From CBFGWV01 sp965652545 (lineage in GTDB: Bacteria; Pseudomonadota; Gammaproteobacteria; Competibacterales; Competibacteraceae): a DNA stretch of 8,818 bases. A program made the translations under genes and the position numbers. Positions 1 to 6,189 of the stretch are shown piece by piece. A model generated the notes under the pieces. That model did not search any database, was not told the origin of the DNA, and was given only the letters and a program-made list of their open reading frames with translations. The stretch is from contig CBFGWV010000209.1 in NCBI GenBank assembly GCA_965652545.1, positions 1-8,818 on the forward strand, given 5' to 3'. Within the stretch, counting starts at the first letter, position 1, and each line of letters opens with the position of its first letter.

Positions 1-720
1 GCGGCCGTGTTGCTGGCGCAGCGGGATGCGCTGCGGTTGCTCGGCATCACCGGTATGGTCATCGCAGATGAGCACCTCGGATACGGCGTTGGCCAGCGAG
101 GGGTGATGGTCGTAGGCAATCATGGCGATCATCAAGCCCATGGATGCGGTCCCGCCGCCTGCGGTGAGGCGGTCGCGGTCGACCTCGAAGCGCCGACGGG
201 AGATCGTCAGCCTCGGAAACGCGGTGTACAGGTCCGGCAGGTATTCCCAGTGGATGGTGCAGCGGTAGCCGTTCAGCACACCGGCACCGGCCAACGCCCA
301 GGGGGGGCCGCCGATGGCACCCAGGTGCGCGCCGCGACGGGCCTGTGCACGCAGCCAGGCGGGCAGACCGTCCGCTGCGGACAGCCCGGTATCGGCCTCC
401 CCGCAGAGTAGGATCAGCTCGGCACCGGTCAGCGCGTCTGCGCCATGCTCCACTGCCAAGGGCACGCCGTTGCTGGCGTGCACCGGCGCGCCAGTCCAGG
501 AGCACACGACCCAGTCGTACAAGCGCTGCCCGCACAAGCGGTTGGCGATGCGTAAAGGGTCCAGTGCTGAGGCCAGCCCCAGCAGGCTGAAGCCCGGCAG
601 TAGCAGAAAGCCGATGCGGCGGTGCTTTGCGTGGCTGAGGCGAACGGACCGTTGCCACCCCGGCAACGGCCCCAGGACGGGGCTGCTGGCGTAGGCGATA
701 TCCACCTCGGTTCGAATCAC
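1..720 (-). CDS. GlxA-family transcriptional regulator, DJ-1/PfpI-like domain (C-terminus off the left edge)
   Basis: An open frame of 240 codons runs from a GTG at 720-718 to the window edge without a stop. After a 33-residue N-terminal stretch it reads RRIGFLLLPGFSLLGLASAL, then PLRIANRL, the typical opening of the GlxA/GbdR/CdhR group of AraC-type regulators, which join a class-I amidotransferase-like (DJ-1/PfpI) sensor domain to an AraC helix-turn-helix. Also typical are GAIGGPPWALAGAGVLNGYR at 134-153, where the nucleophile-elbow cysteine is absent (usual in this non-catalytic family), and TAGGGTASMGLM at 187-198. QRIPLRQQ near the edge is the usual link to the DNA-binding domain, which must lie outside the window. 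The GTG overlaps the stop of the upstream binding-protein gene as GTGA and has no clear Shine-Dalgarno, so translation is probably coupled; a second in-frame GTG at 705-703 is an alternative start. Characterised relatives respond to glycine betaine, carnitine, dimethylglycine or arginine. Being last in the transporter operon suggests it senses the imported compound or a product of it, which is inference. Confidence 0.88.
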   Translation of the reverse strand, partial: MIRTEVDIAYASSPVLGPLPGWQRSVRLSHAKHRRIGFLLLPGFSLLGLASALDPLRIANRLCGQRLYDWVVCSWTGAPVHASNGVPLAVEHGADALTGAELILLCGEADTGLSAADGLPAWLRAQARRGAHLGAIGGPPWALAGAGVLNGYRCTIHWEYLPDLYTAFPRLTISRRRFEVDRDRLTAGGGTASMGLMIAMIAYDHHPSLANAVSEVLICDDHTGDAEQPQRIPLRQQHGR

Positions 721-1919
721 AGCGTCATCCACTGGGCGAAGCGGGCTTCCAGCACCTCGCCATGACGGTTCCAGAAATCCGCATCCGAGACCATGCCGTT
801 GCGCAGGTTTGCTGGGTGGGTGGGCAGCTCCTTGGCCACGGCCGGGTCGATCAAGGGCATGGATTTCATGTTCACCGGACCGTACGGCAAGTGGCCGGCC
901 AAGTCGGCCAGGGGCTGTGGGCGGCTGGCGAAGGCGATGAAATCGTAGGCCTCATCGGTGTTTGGTGAACCGTTGACCAGCGTCCAGTAGTCGATGGTGT
1001 AGATGATGTGGTGCCAGACGGTCTGGACATGGATCCCGTTCTTTTGGGCATCGTTGACCCGGCCGTTATAGGTCGTGGTCATGACGGCGCTGTCGTCGGC
1101 GATCATCTGCATGGGTTCGGCGGCCGCGGCCCACCATTGGGTGTGGGGCTTCAATTGGTCCAGTTTGGCGAACGCGCGGTCCACGCCTTGCGGGGTGGCG
1201 AGCACGGTGTAGACATCGCGGGTTTGCACCCCGTCGGCGAGCAGGGCGATTTCCAGGTTCCACTGCGCCTGGTTGCGCAGGCCGCGGCGACCGGGCAGGC
1301 CGGCGACATCCCAGAAGTCGGCCCAGGACACCGGGTTGCGTGGCAAGGTGCCGGGGTCGTAGGCCAGCACGTACGCCCAAACCACGTTGCCGACGCCGCA
1401 GGGTTCCTTGGCCGCGGGGATGAAATCGGCCTGGTCGGGGATGCGTGACCAGTCGATGGGCTGGAGCACGCCGGCTGTGCAACCGGCGCGTACATGCGAG
1501 AGCTCCAGGTCCACCACATCCCAATTGCCGCCGCCGGCCACGGCTTGGCGCAGTTCATCGAGTGTGCCGGCGGTGTAGGAGGTATCGGCCAGTGCCCGTC
1601 CGCTGGCCTGCCGGTAGGGCTCGAACAGCGCGGCGCGCATGGCCTCCTGATAGGCACTGCCCCAGGAGACTGCGGTCAAGGTGTGTGGGGTCCAACTCGC
1701 CGGTACTGGCGCCGTCGCCGGTTCAGCCGTGGCCACCGGCAGGGTGGCGGGGACGGCCGCGGCGACCGGTTGCGGCGCCGGTGCGGCGGGGGTGGGTACC
1801 GCGGCGCGTGCGTCGGTTGGCGGTTCCCTGCCGCCGATGGGGCCGGTCAGCAAGGCAATGACGGCGACGATCAGTAACGGACTAATGAGGCCTAAACCAA
1901 GCCACAGCGTTTTCTTCAT
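717..1919 (-). CDS. Membrane-anchored ABC transporter substrate-binding protein (polyamine-type, COG0687), second paralogue
   Basis: This 400-residue protein is a periplasmic binding protein of the spermidine/putrescine type. Residues 5-26 form one hydrophobic segment after MKK, with no lipobox and no clear AXA cleavage site. Residues about 33-78 are an Ala/Pro-rich low-complexity linker. The binding domain starts near LTAVSWGSAYQEA (81-93) and carries WDVVDLEL (133-140), SWADFWDV (198-205), NLEIALLADGV (221-231) and DRAFAKLD (247-254). Cys147 and Cys174 sit where many family members appear to have a paired cysteine. WDVVD, EIALLADGV, RAFAKLD and WW recur in the binding protein at 4749-5759, so the two are clear paralogues. 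The linker suggests the domain is tethered to the outer face of the inner membrane, which is inference. AGGGA lies six bases before the ATG. The gene follows the ATPase gene after 80 bases and overlaps the regulator gene by four. The ligand is unknown; a quaternary amine or polyamine fits the neighbours. Confidence 0.9.
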   Translation of the reverse strand: MKKTLWLGLGLISPLLIVAVIALLTGPIGGREPPTDARAAVPTPAAPAPQPVAAAVPATLPVATAEPATAPVPASWTPHTLTAVSWGSAYQEAMRAALFEPYRQASGRALADTSYTAGTLDELRQAVAGGGNWDVVDLELSHVRAGCTAGVLQPIDWSRIPDQADFIPAAKEPCGVGNVVWAYVLAYDPGTLPRNPVSWADFWDVAGLPGRRGLRNQAQWNLEIALLADGVQTRDVYTVLATPQGVDRAFAKLDQLKPHTQWWAAAAEPMQMIADDSAVMTTTYNGRVNDAQKNGIHVQTVWHHIIYTIDYWTLVNGSPNTDEAYDFIAFASRPQPLADLAGHLPYGPVNMKSMPLIDPAVAKELPTHPANLRNGMVSDADFWNRHGEVLEARFAQWMTL

Positions 1920-1923
1920 GAGG

Positions 1924-1928
1924 ATTCC
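1924..1928 (-). promoter_or_regulatory. Ribosome binding site of the anchored binding-protein gene
   Basis: On the minus strand AGGGA is followed by ATCCTC and then the ATG at 1919. This strong site within an 80-base gap lets the gene be translated independently of the ATPase gene, unlike the overlapping genes around it. Confidence 0.6.
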
Positions 1929-1969
1929 CTTTTGTTGTTATTCCTACTGAGGTTCGCTGCTATTCGGTG

Positions 1970-1987
1970 CGCGGCTTCTCAGCCGCG
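1970..1987 (-). other. Intercistronic hairpin with GAGA tetraloop
   Basis: The minus-strand RNA can form a perfect seven-pair stem, CGCGGCT and AGCCGCG, closed by a GAGA loop of the stable GNRA class. It starts 12 bases after the ATPase stop and is not followed by a T run, so it does not look like a classical intrinsic terminator. Such hairpins between ABC transporter genes often protect upstream mRNA or partly attenuate downstream expression, which would allow different levels of transporter and second binding protein. That role is inference; the base pairing is visible. Confidence 0.55.
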
Positions 1988-1999
1988 TTCTGGTTATCG

Positions 2000-3079
2000 T
2001 CAAGCGGGAAAGACGTGGCAGGCGGCCGGGTCCCACTGCACCCGAGTGCGGGTGCTGCAGGCCAGGCCATTGACGGTGCCGGCGGGGGCTCGTGCCCATA
2101 AGGTCTGCCCCCAGGCGGTCTCCAGCAGCACGCTGACCGTATCGCCCAGAAAGGTGATGTCGCGGATGTCCACAGCCAGCCCCCAGGCAGACGCATCGGC
2201 ATCGGCGAAGCGCACAGCATGGGGACGCACCATGATCTCGGCCGCTGTCATATCGCGCGCGCCGCTGGCATGCAGCCGGGCGCCGGCGAATGCGGTGCCA
2301 TCCGGCAGGACGACGGTGCACTGGCCCCCGGCCTCCGCTGTCAGGCGGGCGGTGAGGAAATTGGAATCGCCGATAAAGCCGGCGACGAAGCGGGTGGCGG
2401 GGTCGCGGTAGAGGCACTCGCCGCTGCCCACTTGTTCGATGCGTCCGTTGTTGAACACCGCGATGCGGTCGGACAAGCGCAGCGCCTCCTCCTGGTCGTG
2501 GGTGACATAGAGAATCGTCACGCCAGTCTCCTGGTGGATGCGGCGGATCTCCAGCTGGATGTCCTCGCGCAGCTTCTTATCCAGCGCCGACAGCGGCTCG
2601 TCCATCAGCAGCACCGGCGGGTCGTAGGCCAGCGCACGGGCCAGGGCCACGCGCTGTTGCTGGCCCCCGGAGAGCTTGGCCGGCAGACGGTCGGCGAACG
2701 CCTCCAGCCGCACCAGTGCGAGCATGGCGTCGACCTTGGATTGGATCTCCCCCTCCGGCCGGCGGCGCACACGCAGGGGGAAGGCCACGTTCTCCCGCAC
2801 GCTCAGGTGCGGAAACAAGGTATAGCGCTGGAACACCATGCCGATGTTCCGCTTGTTCGGCGGCACATCCAGGATGGAGCGGCCCTGGATGAGAATGTCG
2901 CCGCCGCTGGGGGTGTCCAGGCCCGCGATGGAGAACAGCGTGGTGCTTTTGCCTGAGCCCGAGGGGCCGAGAAAGGTCAGGAATTCGCCCTGGGGAATCT
3001 CCAGCGAGACGTCCTCGACCGCGGTGAAGCGGTCGAAGGACTTATTGAATCCGCGAATGCTCAAAAACGGCTGCGTCAT
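2000..3079 (-). CDS. ABC transporter ATPase, PotA-like, with C-terminal TOBE domain
   Basis: This 359-residue cytoplasmic ATPase powers the importer formed with the two upstream permeases. Every nucleotide-binding motif is intact: Walker A GPSGSGKST at 38-46, Q-loop VFQRYTLFPH at 82-91, signature LSGGQQQR at 136-143, Walker B VLLMDE at 156-161, D-loop SALD, and switch histidine in YVTHDQEE (His194). The stretch from about 285 to the end, with MVRPHAVRFA and DITFLGDTVSVLLE, is the TOBE domain found in the PotA/MalK/FbpC subgroup, as is the total length. The Q-loop reads QRYTLFPH rather than the commoner QNYALFPH, a small departure. The ATG overlaps the stop of the upstream permease gene as ATGA, preceded by AAAGGT within the permease coding sequence, so the two are translationally coupled. 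Assignment to a polyamine-type importer is firm at family level; the transported compound is not shown. Confidence 0.96.
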   Translation of the reverse strand: MTQPFLSIRGFNKSFDRFTAVEDVSLEIPQGEFLTFLGPSGSGKSTTLFSIAGLDTPSGGDILIQGRSILDVPPNKRNIGMVFQRYTLFPHLSVRENVAFPLRVRRRPEGEIQSKVDAMLALVRLEAFADRLPAKLSGGQQQRVALARALAYDPPVLLMDEPLSALDKKLREDIQLEIRRIHQETGVTILYVTHDQEEALRLSDRIAVFNNGRIEQVGSGECLYRDPATRFVAGFIGDSNFLTARLTAEAGGQCTVVLPDGTAFAGARLHASGARDMTAAEIMVRPHAVRFADADASAWGLAVDIRDITFLGDTVSVLLETAWGQTLWARAPAGTVNGLACSTRTRVQWDPAACHVFPA

Positions 3080-3876
3080 GGCTTGTTACCTTTGCGTAGC
3101 AACGCCGCCCCGATCATCAGAACCAGCGTGAACAACACCAATAGCGAGGAGGCGGCGGCGATGACCGGTGTCAGGTCCTGGCGCAGCGTCCCCCATATCC
3201 GCACCGGCAGCGTCTGCAGCGTGGGGCTGGCCATGAAAATGGCGACCACCACCTCGTCCCAGGAGATCAGGAACGAGAAGATCGCCGCCGACACCAGCCC
3301 CAGGCGTATGGCCGGTAAGGTGATCTTGAGCTTCGCCTCCAGCGGGCTGGCGCCGCAGAGCACGGCGGCATCCTCGATGGACGTATCGAACTGCTCCAGC
3401 GCGGTGGATATGGCGATGACGGCGAAGGGAAAGGCCAGCACCGTGTGCGCGGCCACGAACCCGACCAGGGTGCCGTTCAAGCCCAGCTTGAGAAACAAGG
3501 CGTAGATCGCCACCGCGAACACGATCACCGGCAGCACCATAGGCGTTAAGAAAAACGCTCGCAGCACCGCCCGCCCCGGAAAGCGGCCGCGTACCAAGGC
3601 GAAGGACGACAACAGCCCCAGCAGCACAGAGCACACTGTAACCAGCACGCCGACCTTGGCACTGGTCCAGGCGGCGGCCAGCCAGCGCGGGTCGGCGAAC
3701 AGCTCGCGATACCAGCGCAGCGTCCACTCCGGCGGCGGGAACAGCAGCCACTGCGAGGAGCCGAAGCTCAGCGCGACGATGAACACGATGGGCAGCAGCA
3801 GGAACAGCGCCACCAGGGTGACGATGCCCAGCAGCACGCCGCGCAGCGCGCCCATGCGGTGATAGGTCAGCAACAT
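3076..3876 (-). CDS. ABC transporter permease, PotC-like
   Basis: This 266-residue inner-membrane permease has about six hydrophobic segments: roughly 12-38, 72-95, 105-130, 136-160, 193-214 and 236-260. The cytoplasmic coupling (EAA) loop reads EDAAVLCGASPLEAKLKITL at 168-187, with the conserved G in the usual place, and docks on the ATPase. SFLISWDEVVVAIF at 201-214 is a typical PotC/COG1177 stretch. Length matches the family. The start ATG lies one base after the stop of the other permease gene, and the end overlaps the ATPase start by four bases, so all three are one translational unit. It should form a heterodimer with the PotB-like permease. Substrate specificity comes mainly from the binding proteins and cannot be read here. 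Confidence 0.95.
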   Translation of the reverse strand: MLLTYHRMGALRGVLLGIVTLVALFLLLPIVFIVALSFGSSQWLLFPPPEWTLRWYRELFADPRWLAAAWTSAKVGVLVTVCSVLLGLLSSFALVRGRFPGRAVLRAFFLTPMVLPVIVFAVAIYALFLKLGLNGTLVGFVAAHTVLAFPFAVIAISTALEQFDTSIEDAAVLCGASPLEAKLKITLPAIRLGLVSAAIFSFLISWDEVVVAIFMASPTLQTLPVRIWGTLRQDLTPVIAAASSLLVLFTLVLMIGAALLRKGNKP

Positions 3877-3877
3877 G

Positions 3878-4738
3878 TCAGTGCGCTCCGCCGGGGGTGG
3901 CCAGACGTTGGACGCAACGCAGTTGCACCCAGTAGATCAGCAGCGTGACCACCAGCAGCACGAACGCCGCCGCCCCGCCCAGCCCCCAATTGAGCAGCGA
4001 CTGCACCAACTGCGCGATGAGCTCGGCCAGCATCATGGTGGACGTCCCGCCCAGCAGGGCCGGAGTGATGAAGTAGCCCAGCGACATGACGAACACCATC
4101 AGCGCCCCAGCGGCGATGCCGGGCACCGACAGCGGCAGCAGCACCCGCCAGAAGGCCTGCCAACGGCTGGCCCCGCACAGTGCCGCCGCCTGCAGCGTGG
4201 CCGGGTCGATCGCGCGCAGGCAGGCATGCAGCGGCATGATCATGAACGGCAGCATGATGTAGACCATGCCGATGGTGACCCCGGTGAGGTTGTTCACCAG
4301 TTGCAGCGGGGTGTCGATGATGCCGAGGTGGATCAGCAGCTTGTTGATGACGCCGGTGCGTTGCAGCAGCACCATCCAGGCATAGGTGCGCGCCAGCAGG
4401 TTGGTCCACATGGACAGCAGCACGATGGCGAACAACAACTGCGCCCAGCGCGAGGGCATGATCGCCAGCAGCCACGCCACCGGGTAGGCCAGCAGCAAGG
4501 TAATGGCCGTCACCAGCGCGGCCACCGTGAAGGTGTTGAGCATCACCGTGGCGTAGGTGGCCGTGGCGAACAGCTCGGCGTAGTTGTGCAGGCCGGGCGT
4601 CGGTTCGGTCACGCTGCGCAGTAGCAGCATGGCCACCGGCACCACGAAGAACAACCCCAGAAGGCACAGTGCGGGGATCAGGGGACCGGCGCCGCGCAGT
4701 GTCGGCACCGGGTTTGGCGCAGCGTCGGTCCGTTGCAT
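3878..4738 (-). CDS. ABC transporter permease, PotB-like
   Basis: This 286-residue permease has a short polar N-terminus (1-17) and about six membrane segments: roughly 18-41, 68-93, 99-121, 152-172, 205-231 and 253-275. SMWTNLLARTYAWMVLL at 109-125 is characteristic of the PotB/COG1176 subfamily. The EAA loop reads LQAAALCGASRWQAFWRVLL at 182-201. It is the partner of the PotC-like permease, whose start follows the stop here after a single base. The first binding-protein gene ends ten bases upstream. There is no strong Shine-Dalgarno in that ten-base gap; a GGCGGA lies inside the preceding gene, which points to re-initiation or coupled translation. The function in the importer is firm; the substrate is not. 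Confidence 0.95.
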   Translation of the reverse strand: MQRTDAAPNPVPTLRGAGPLIPALCLLGLFFVVPVAMLLLRSVTEPTPGLHNYAELFATATYATVMLNTFTVAALVTAITLLLAYPVAWLLAIMPSRWAQLLFAIVLLSMWTNLLARTYAWMVLLQRTGVINKLLIHLGIIDTPLQLVNNLTGVTIGMVYIMLPFMIMPLHACLRAIDPATLQAAALCGASRWQAFWRVLLPLSVPGIAAGALMVFVMSLGYFITPALLGGTSTMMLAELIAQLVQSLLNWGLGGAAAFVLLVVTLLIYWVQLRCVQRLATPGGAH

Positions 4739-4748
4739 TGGCTTAGGG

Positions 4749-5759
4749 TCAGTCCGCCGCCTGCCAGGCGTACCAGCGGTCGGCGATCACATCGCGATGC
4801 TCGGCCCAGTACGCCAAGTCCAGGTCGATCTGGCTGTCGGTATGGGCGTTGGGCAACTCGGCGGCGACCTCCGGGGGCATCAGCGCGTCCGACCCCAGGT
4901 TGATCGGCGCATAGGCGGAGGCCTGCGCAAAGTCCGCCTGGGCCTGCGCACCGGTGGCGACCTTCAGGAACTGCATCGCCTGTGCGGCGTTGGGTGCGCC
5001 CTTGGGCACGACCAGCGCGTCGGCGGCGGTGAGGTTCTGGGTCCAGTTGATGCCCACGTTGACGCCGGTGCTCTTCACCGCCGCCACGCGACCGTTCCAG
5101 AACTGGCCCAGCGGGGCCTCGCCGGAGGCCAGCAACTGCTGCGACTGCGCACCGCCGCCCCACCAGATGATTTCGGACTTGATCGTATCCAGCTTGGCGA
5201 AGGCCCGATCCAGGTCCAGCGGGTACAAGGCATCGGGCGCGACACCATCGGCCAGCAAGGCGATCTCGATCACCCCCGGTGCGGACCACTTGTAAAACGT
5301 GCGCTTGCCCGGGAAGCGCTCCAGGTCGAACACATCCGCCCAGCCCTGCGGGGTTTCGCTGAGCACATCGGCGTTGTAGCCTAGGACGAAGGAATAAAAG
5401 AAGCTGCCCACCGCATGCTCGGTGGTAAAGCGCGGGTCGAGCTGGCTCTTGTCGATCAGGCTGAAATCGATGGGCTCGAGCAGGCCGTCCTGGGCGGCTT
5501 TGATGGCGAAGTCGAACTCCACGTCCACCACGTCCCAACTCACGTTGCCGCTTTCAACCATGGCCTTGAATTTGCCGTAATCCGTGGGTCCGTCCATCAG
5601 CACATTGACGCCGGTATCGGCCGTGAACGGCACCGCCCAGGCTTCGTTTTGCGCATCTTGTGTCGTACCGCCCCAACTGGTGAATACCAGGTCGCCGGCA
5701 ACGGCGGGGAGGGTGAATGCAGCGGCCAATGCCGCGCCAAATACCGTCTTGTAATTCAT
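4749..5759 (-). CDS. Secreted ABC transporter substrate-binding protein (polyamine-type, COG0687), first paralogue
   Basis: This 336-residue protein begins with a Sec signal peptide, MNYKTVFGAALAAAFTLPAVA, with likely cleavage after Ala21 (AVA-GD). The mature part opens with LVFTSWGGTTQDAQNEA and carries WDVVDVEF (75-82), GLLEPID, GWADVFDLERFPGKR (139-153), EIALLADGV (165-173), DRAFAKLD (184-191) and WW at 199-200, all typical of PotD/PotF-like SBP_bac_8 proteins. It should deliver ligand to the permeases encoded directly downstream. Unlike the second binding protein it lacks the cysteine pair and has no linker or membrane anchor. The start is well supported by AGGAAAGGAGAGG just upstream with a spacing of about seven bases. 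A gap of 112 bases separates it from the NIPSNAP gene, so it may have its own promoter or processing site. The ligand is not determined; a polyamine, opine-like compound or quaternary amine would fit. Confidence 0.93.
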   Translation of the reverse strand: MNYKTVFGAALAAAFTLPAVAGDLVFTSWGGTTQDAQNEAWAVPFTADTGVNVLMDGPTDYGKFKAMVESGNVSWDVVDVEFDFAIKAAQDGLLEPIDFSLIDKSQLDPRFTTEHAVGSFFYSFVLGYNADVLSETPQGWADVFDLERFPGKRTFYKWSAPGVIEIALLADGVAPDALYPLDLDRAFAKLDTIKSEIIWWGGGAQSQQLLASGEAPLGQFWNGRVAAVKSTGVNVGINWTQNLTAADALVVPKGAPNAAQAMQFLKVATGAQAQADFAQASAYAPINLGSDALMPPEVAAELPNAHTDSQIDLDLAYWAEHRDVIADRWYAWQAAD

Positions 5760-5764
5760 CGGTC

Positions 5765-5777
5765 CTCTCCTTTCCTA
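5765..5777 (-). promoter_or_regulatory. Strong purine-rich ribosome binding site of the secreted binding-protein gene
   Basis: The minus strand reads AGGAAAGGAGAGG, ending five bases before the ATG at 5759, with AGGAG about seven bases away. It is the best Shine-Dalgarno in the operon, fitting the high level needed for a periplasmic binding protein relative to its permeases. Confidence 0.7.
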
Positions 5778-5779
5778 AA

Positions 5780-5793
5780 GCCTGCGATCAGGC
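5780..5793 (-). promoter_or_regulatory. Inverted repeat just upstream of the binding-protein ribosome site
   Basis: GCCTG, four bases, then CAGGC forms a perfect five-pair dyad a few bases upstream of the Shine-Dalgarno. It could be a short operator or a 5' leader hairpin. It is too short to assign to a regulator family, and the role is speculative. Confidence 0.3.
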
Positions 5794-5848
5794 GAACAAA
5801 CCCCCCGGTACGAGCCGGTATGTTTTTCGATCAGTCAGTTACAACCCG

Positions 5849-5863
5849 CCGGCCACCGGCCGG
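5849..5863 (-). other. GC-rich hairpin after the NIPSNAP gene
   Basis: CCGGCC, three bases, then GGCCGG form a perfect six-pair stem nine bases after the NIPSNAP stop codon. On the minus strand it is followed by CGGGTTGTAACT, not a clear T run, so it is at best a weak terminator or an RNA-stability element separating NIPSNAP from the transporter genes. TTGTAA, 17 bases, then ATACCG follows it and is a weak promoter-like match that I do not call separately. Confidence 0.4.
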
Positions 5864-5871
5864 AGTGGCGC

Positions 5872-6189
5872 TCAGCCGGGTGAAAACGGCGCCGGGTTCA
5901 TGATCTTGCACTCCGCCTGCACGATGAGATCGCGAATCCGCGGCAGAAACGCCTGCCATTGCGGGTCTGCCATCAACGCAGCCCGTCGCCGCTGCCGGTC
6001 GTCCAGACTCTCGAAACCCCAGATATGGACGATTTGATTGATCGGCCCGATCTCCGAGGCGTAATAACCGATCAACCGCCCCAGATGCCGTTTCTGAATT
6101 TCAATACCGGTGTCGCCGACTGCATCCAGATACGCCGGCACACTGCCGTTTTTAAGCGTGTAGGTGCGAATCTCCACATACATCGTCAT
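5872..6189 (-). CDS. NIPSNAP-family protein
   Basis: This 105-residue protein begins MTMYVEIRTYTLKNGSVPAY, the typical opening of NIPSNAP proteins, small dimeric alpha/beta-barrel (ferredoxin-like) proteins. HLGRLIGYYASEIGPINQIV and HIWGFESLDDRQRRRAALM are the usual central motifs, including the conserved W and the arginine-rich helix. The frame is open further upstream to 6240, but those codons lie inside the aldehyde dehydrogenase gene and precede the family's natural start, so I use the ATG at 6189, which shares a base with the dehydrogenase stop (TGATG); the ATG at 6183 is an alternative. Bacterial NIPSNAP genes often sit beside catabolic dehydrogenases, but their biochemical role is poorly defined. 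Here it probably assists the aldehyde or amine breakdown step, which is inference from position. Confidence 0.88.
   Translation of the reverse strand: MTMYVEIRTYTLKNGSVPAYLDAVGDTGIEIQKRHLGRLIGYYASEIGPINQIVHIWGFESLDDRQRRRAALMADPQWQAFLPRIRDLIVQAECKIMNPAPFSPG

Noticed and set aside
59..658. A 199-codon minus-strand frame inside the regulator region
   Set aside because: The product is Arg/Pro-rich without any domain. The neighbouring minus frame, open over the full 720 bases, gives the GlxA-type regulator.
1970..1987. An intrinsic terminator after the ATPase gene
   Set aside because: The stem is good, but the following minus-strand bases are CACCGAATAG with no T run, so it is kept as an intercistronic hairpin only.
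3875..4667. Long open frames on both strands overlapping the PotB-like permease (249 codons plus strand, 266 codons in another minus frame)
   Set aside because: Their products are low-complexity strings of His/Gln/Arg or Gly/Ala/His, while the permease frame has membrane segments and an EAA loop. These are codon-bias shadows.
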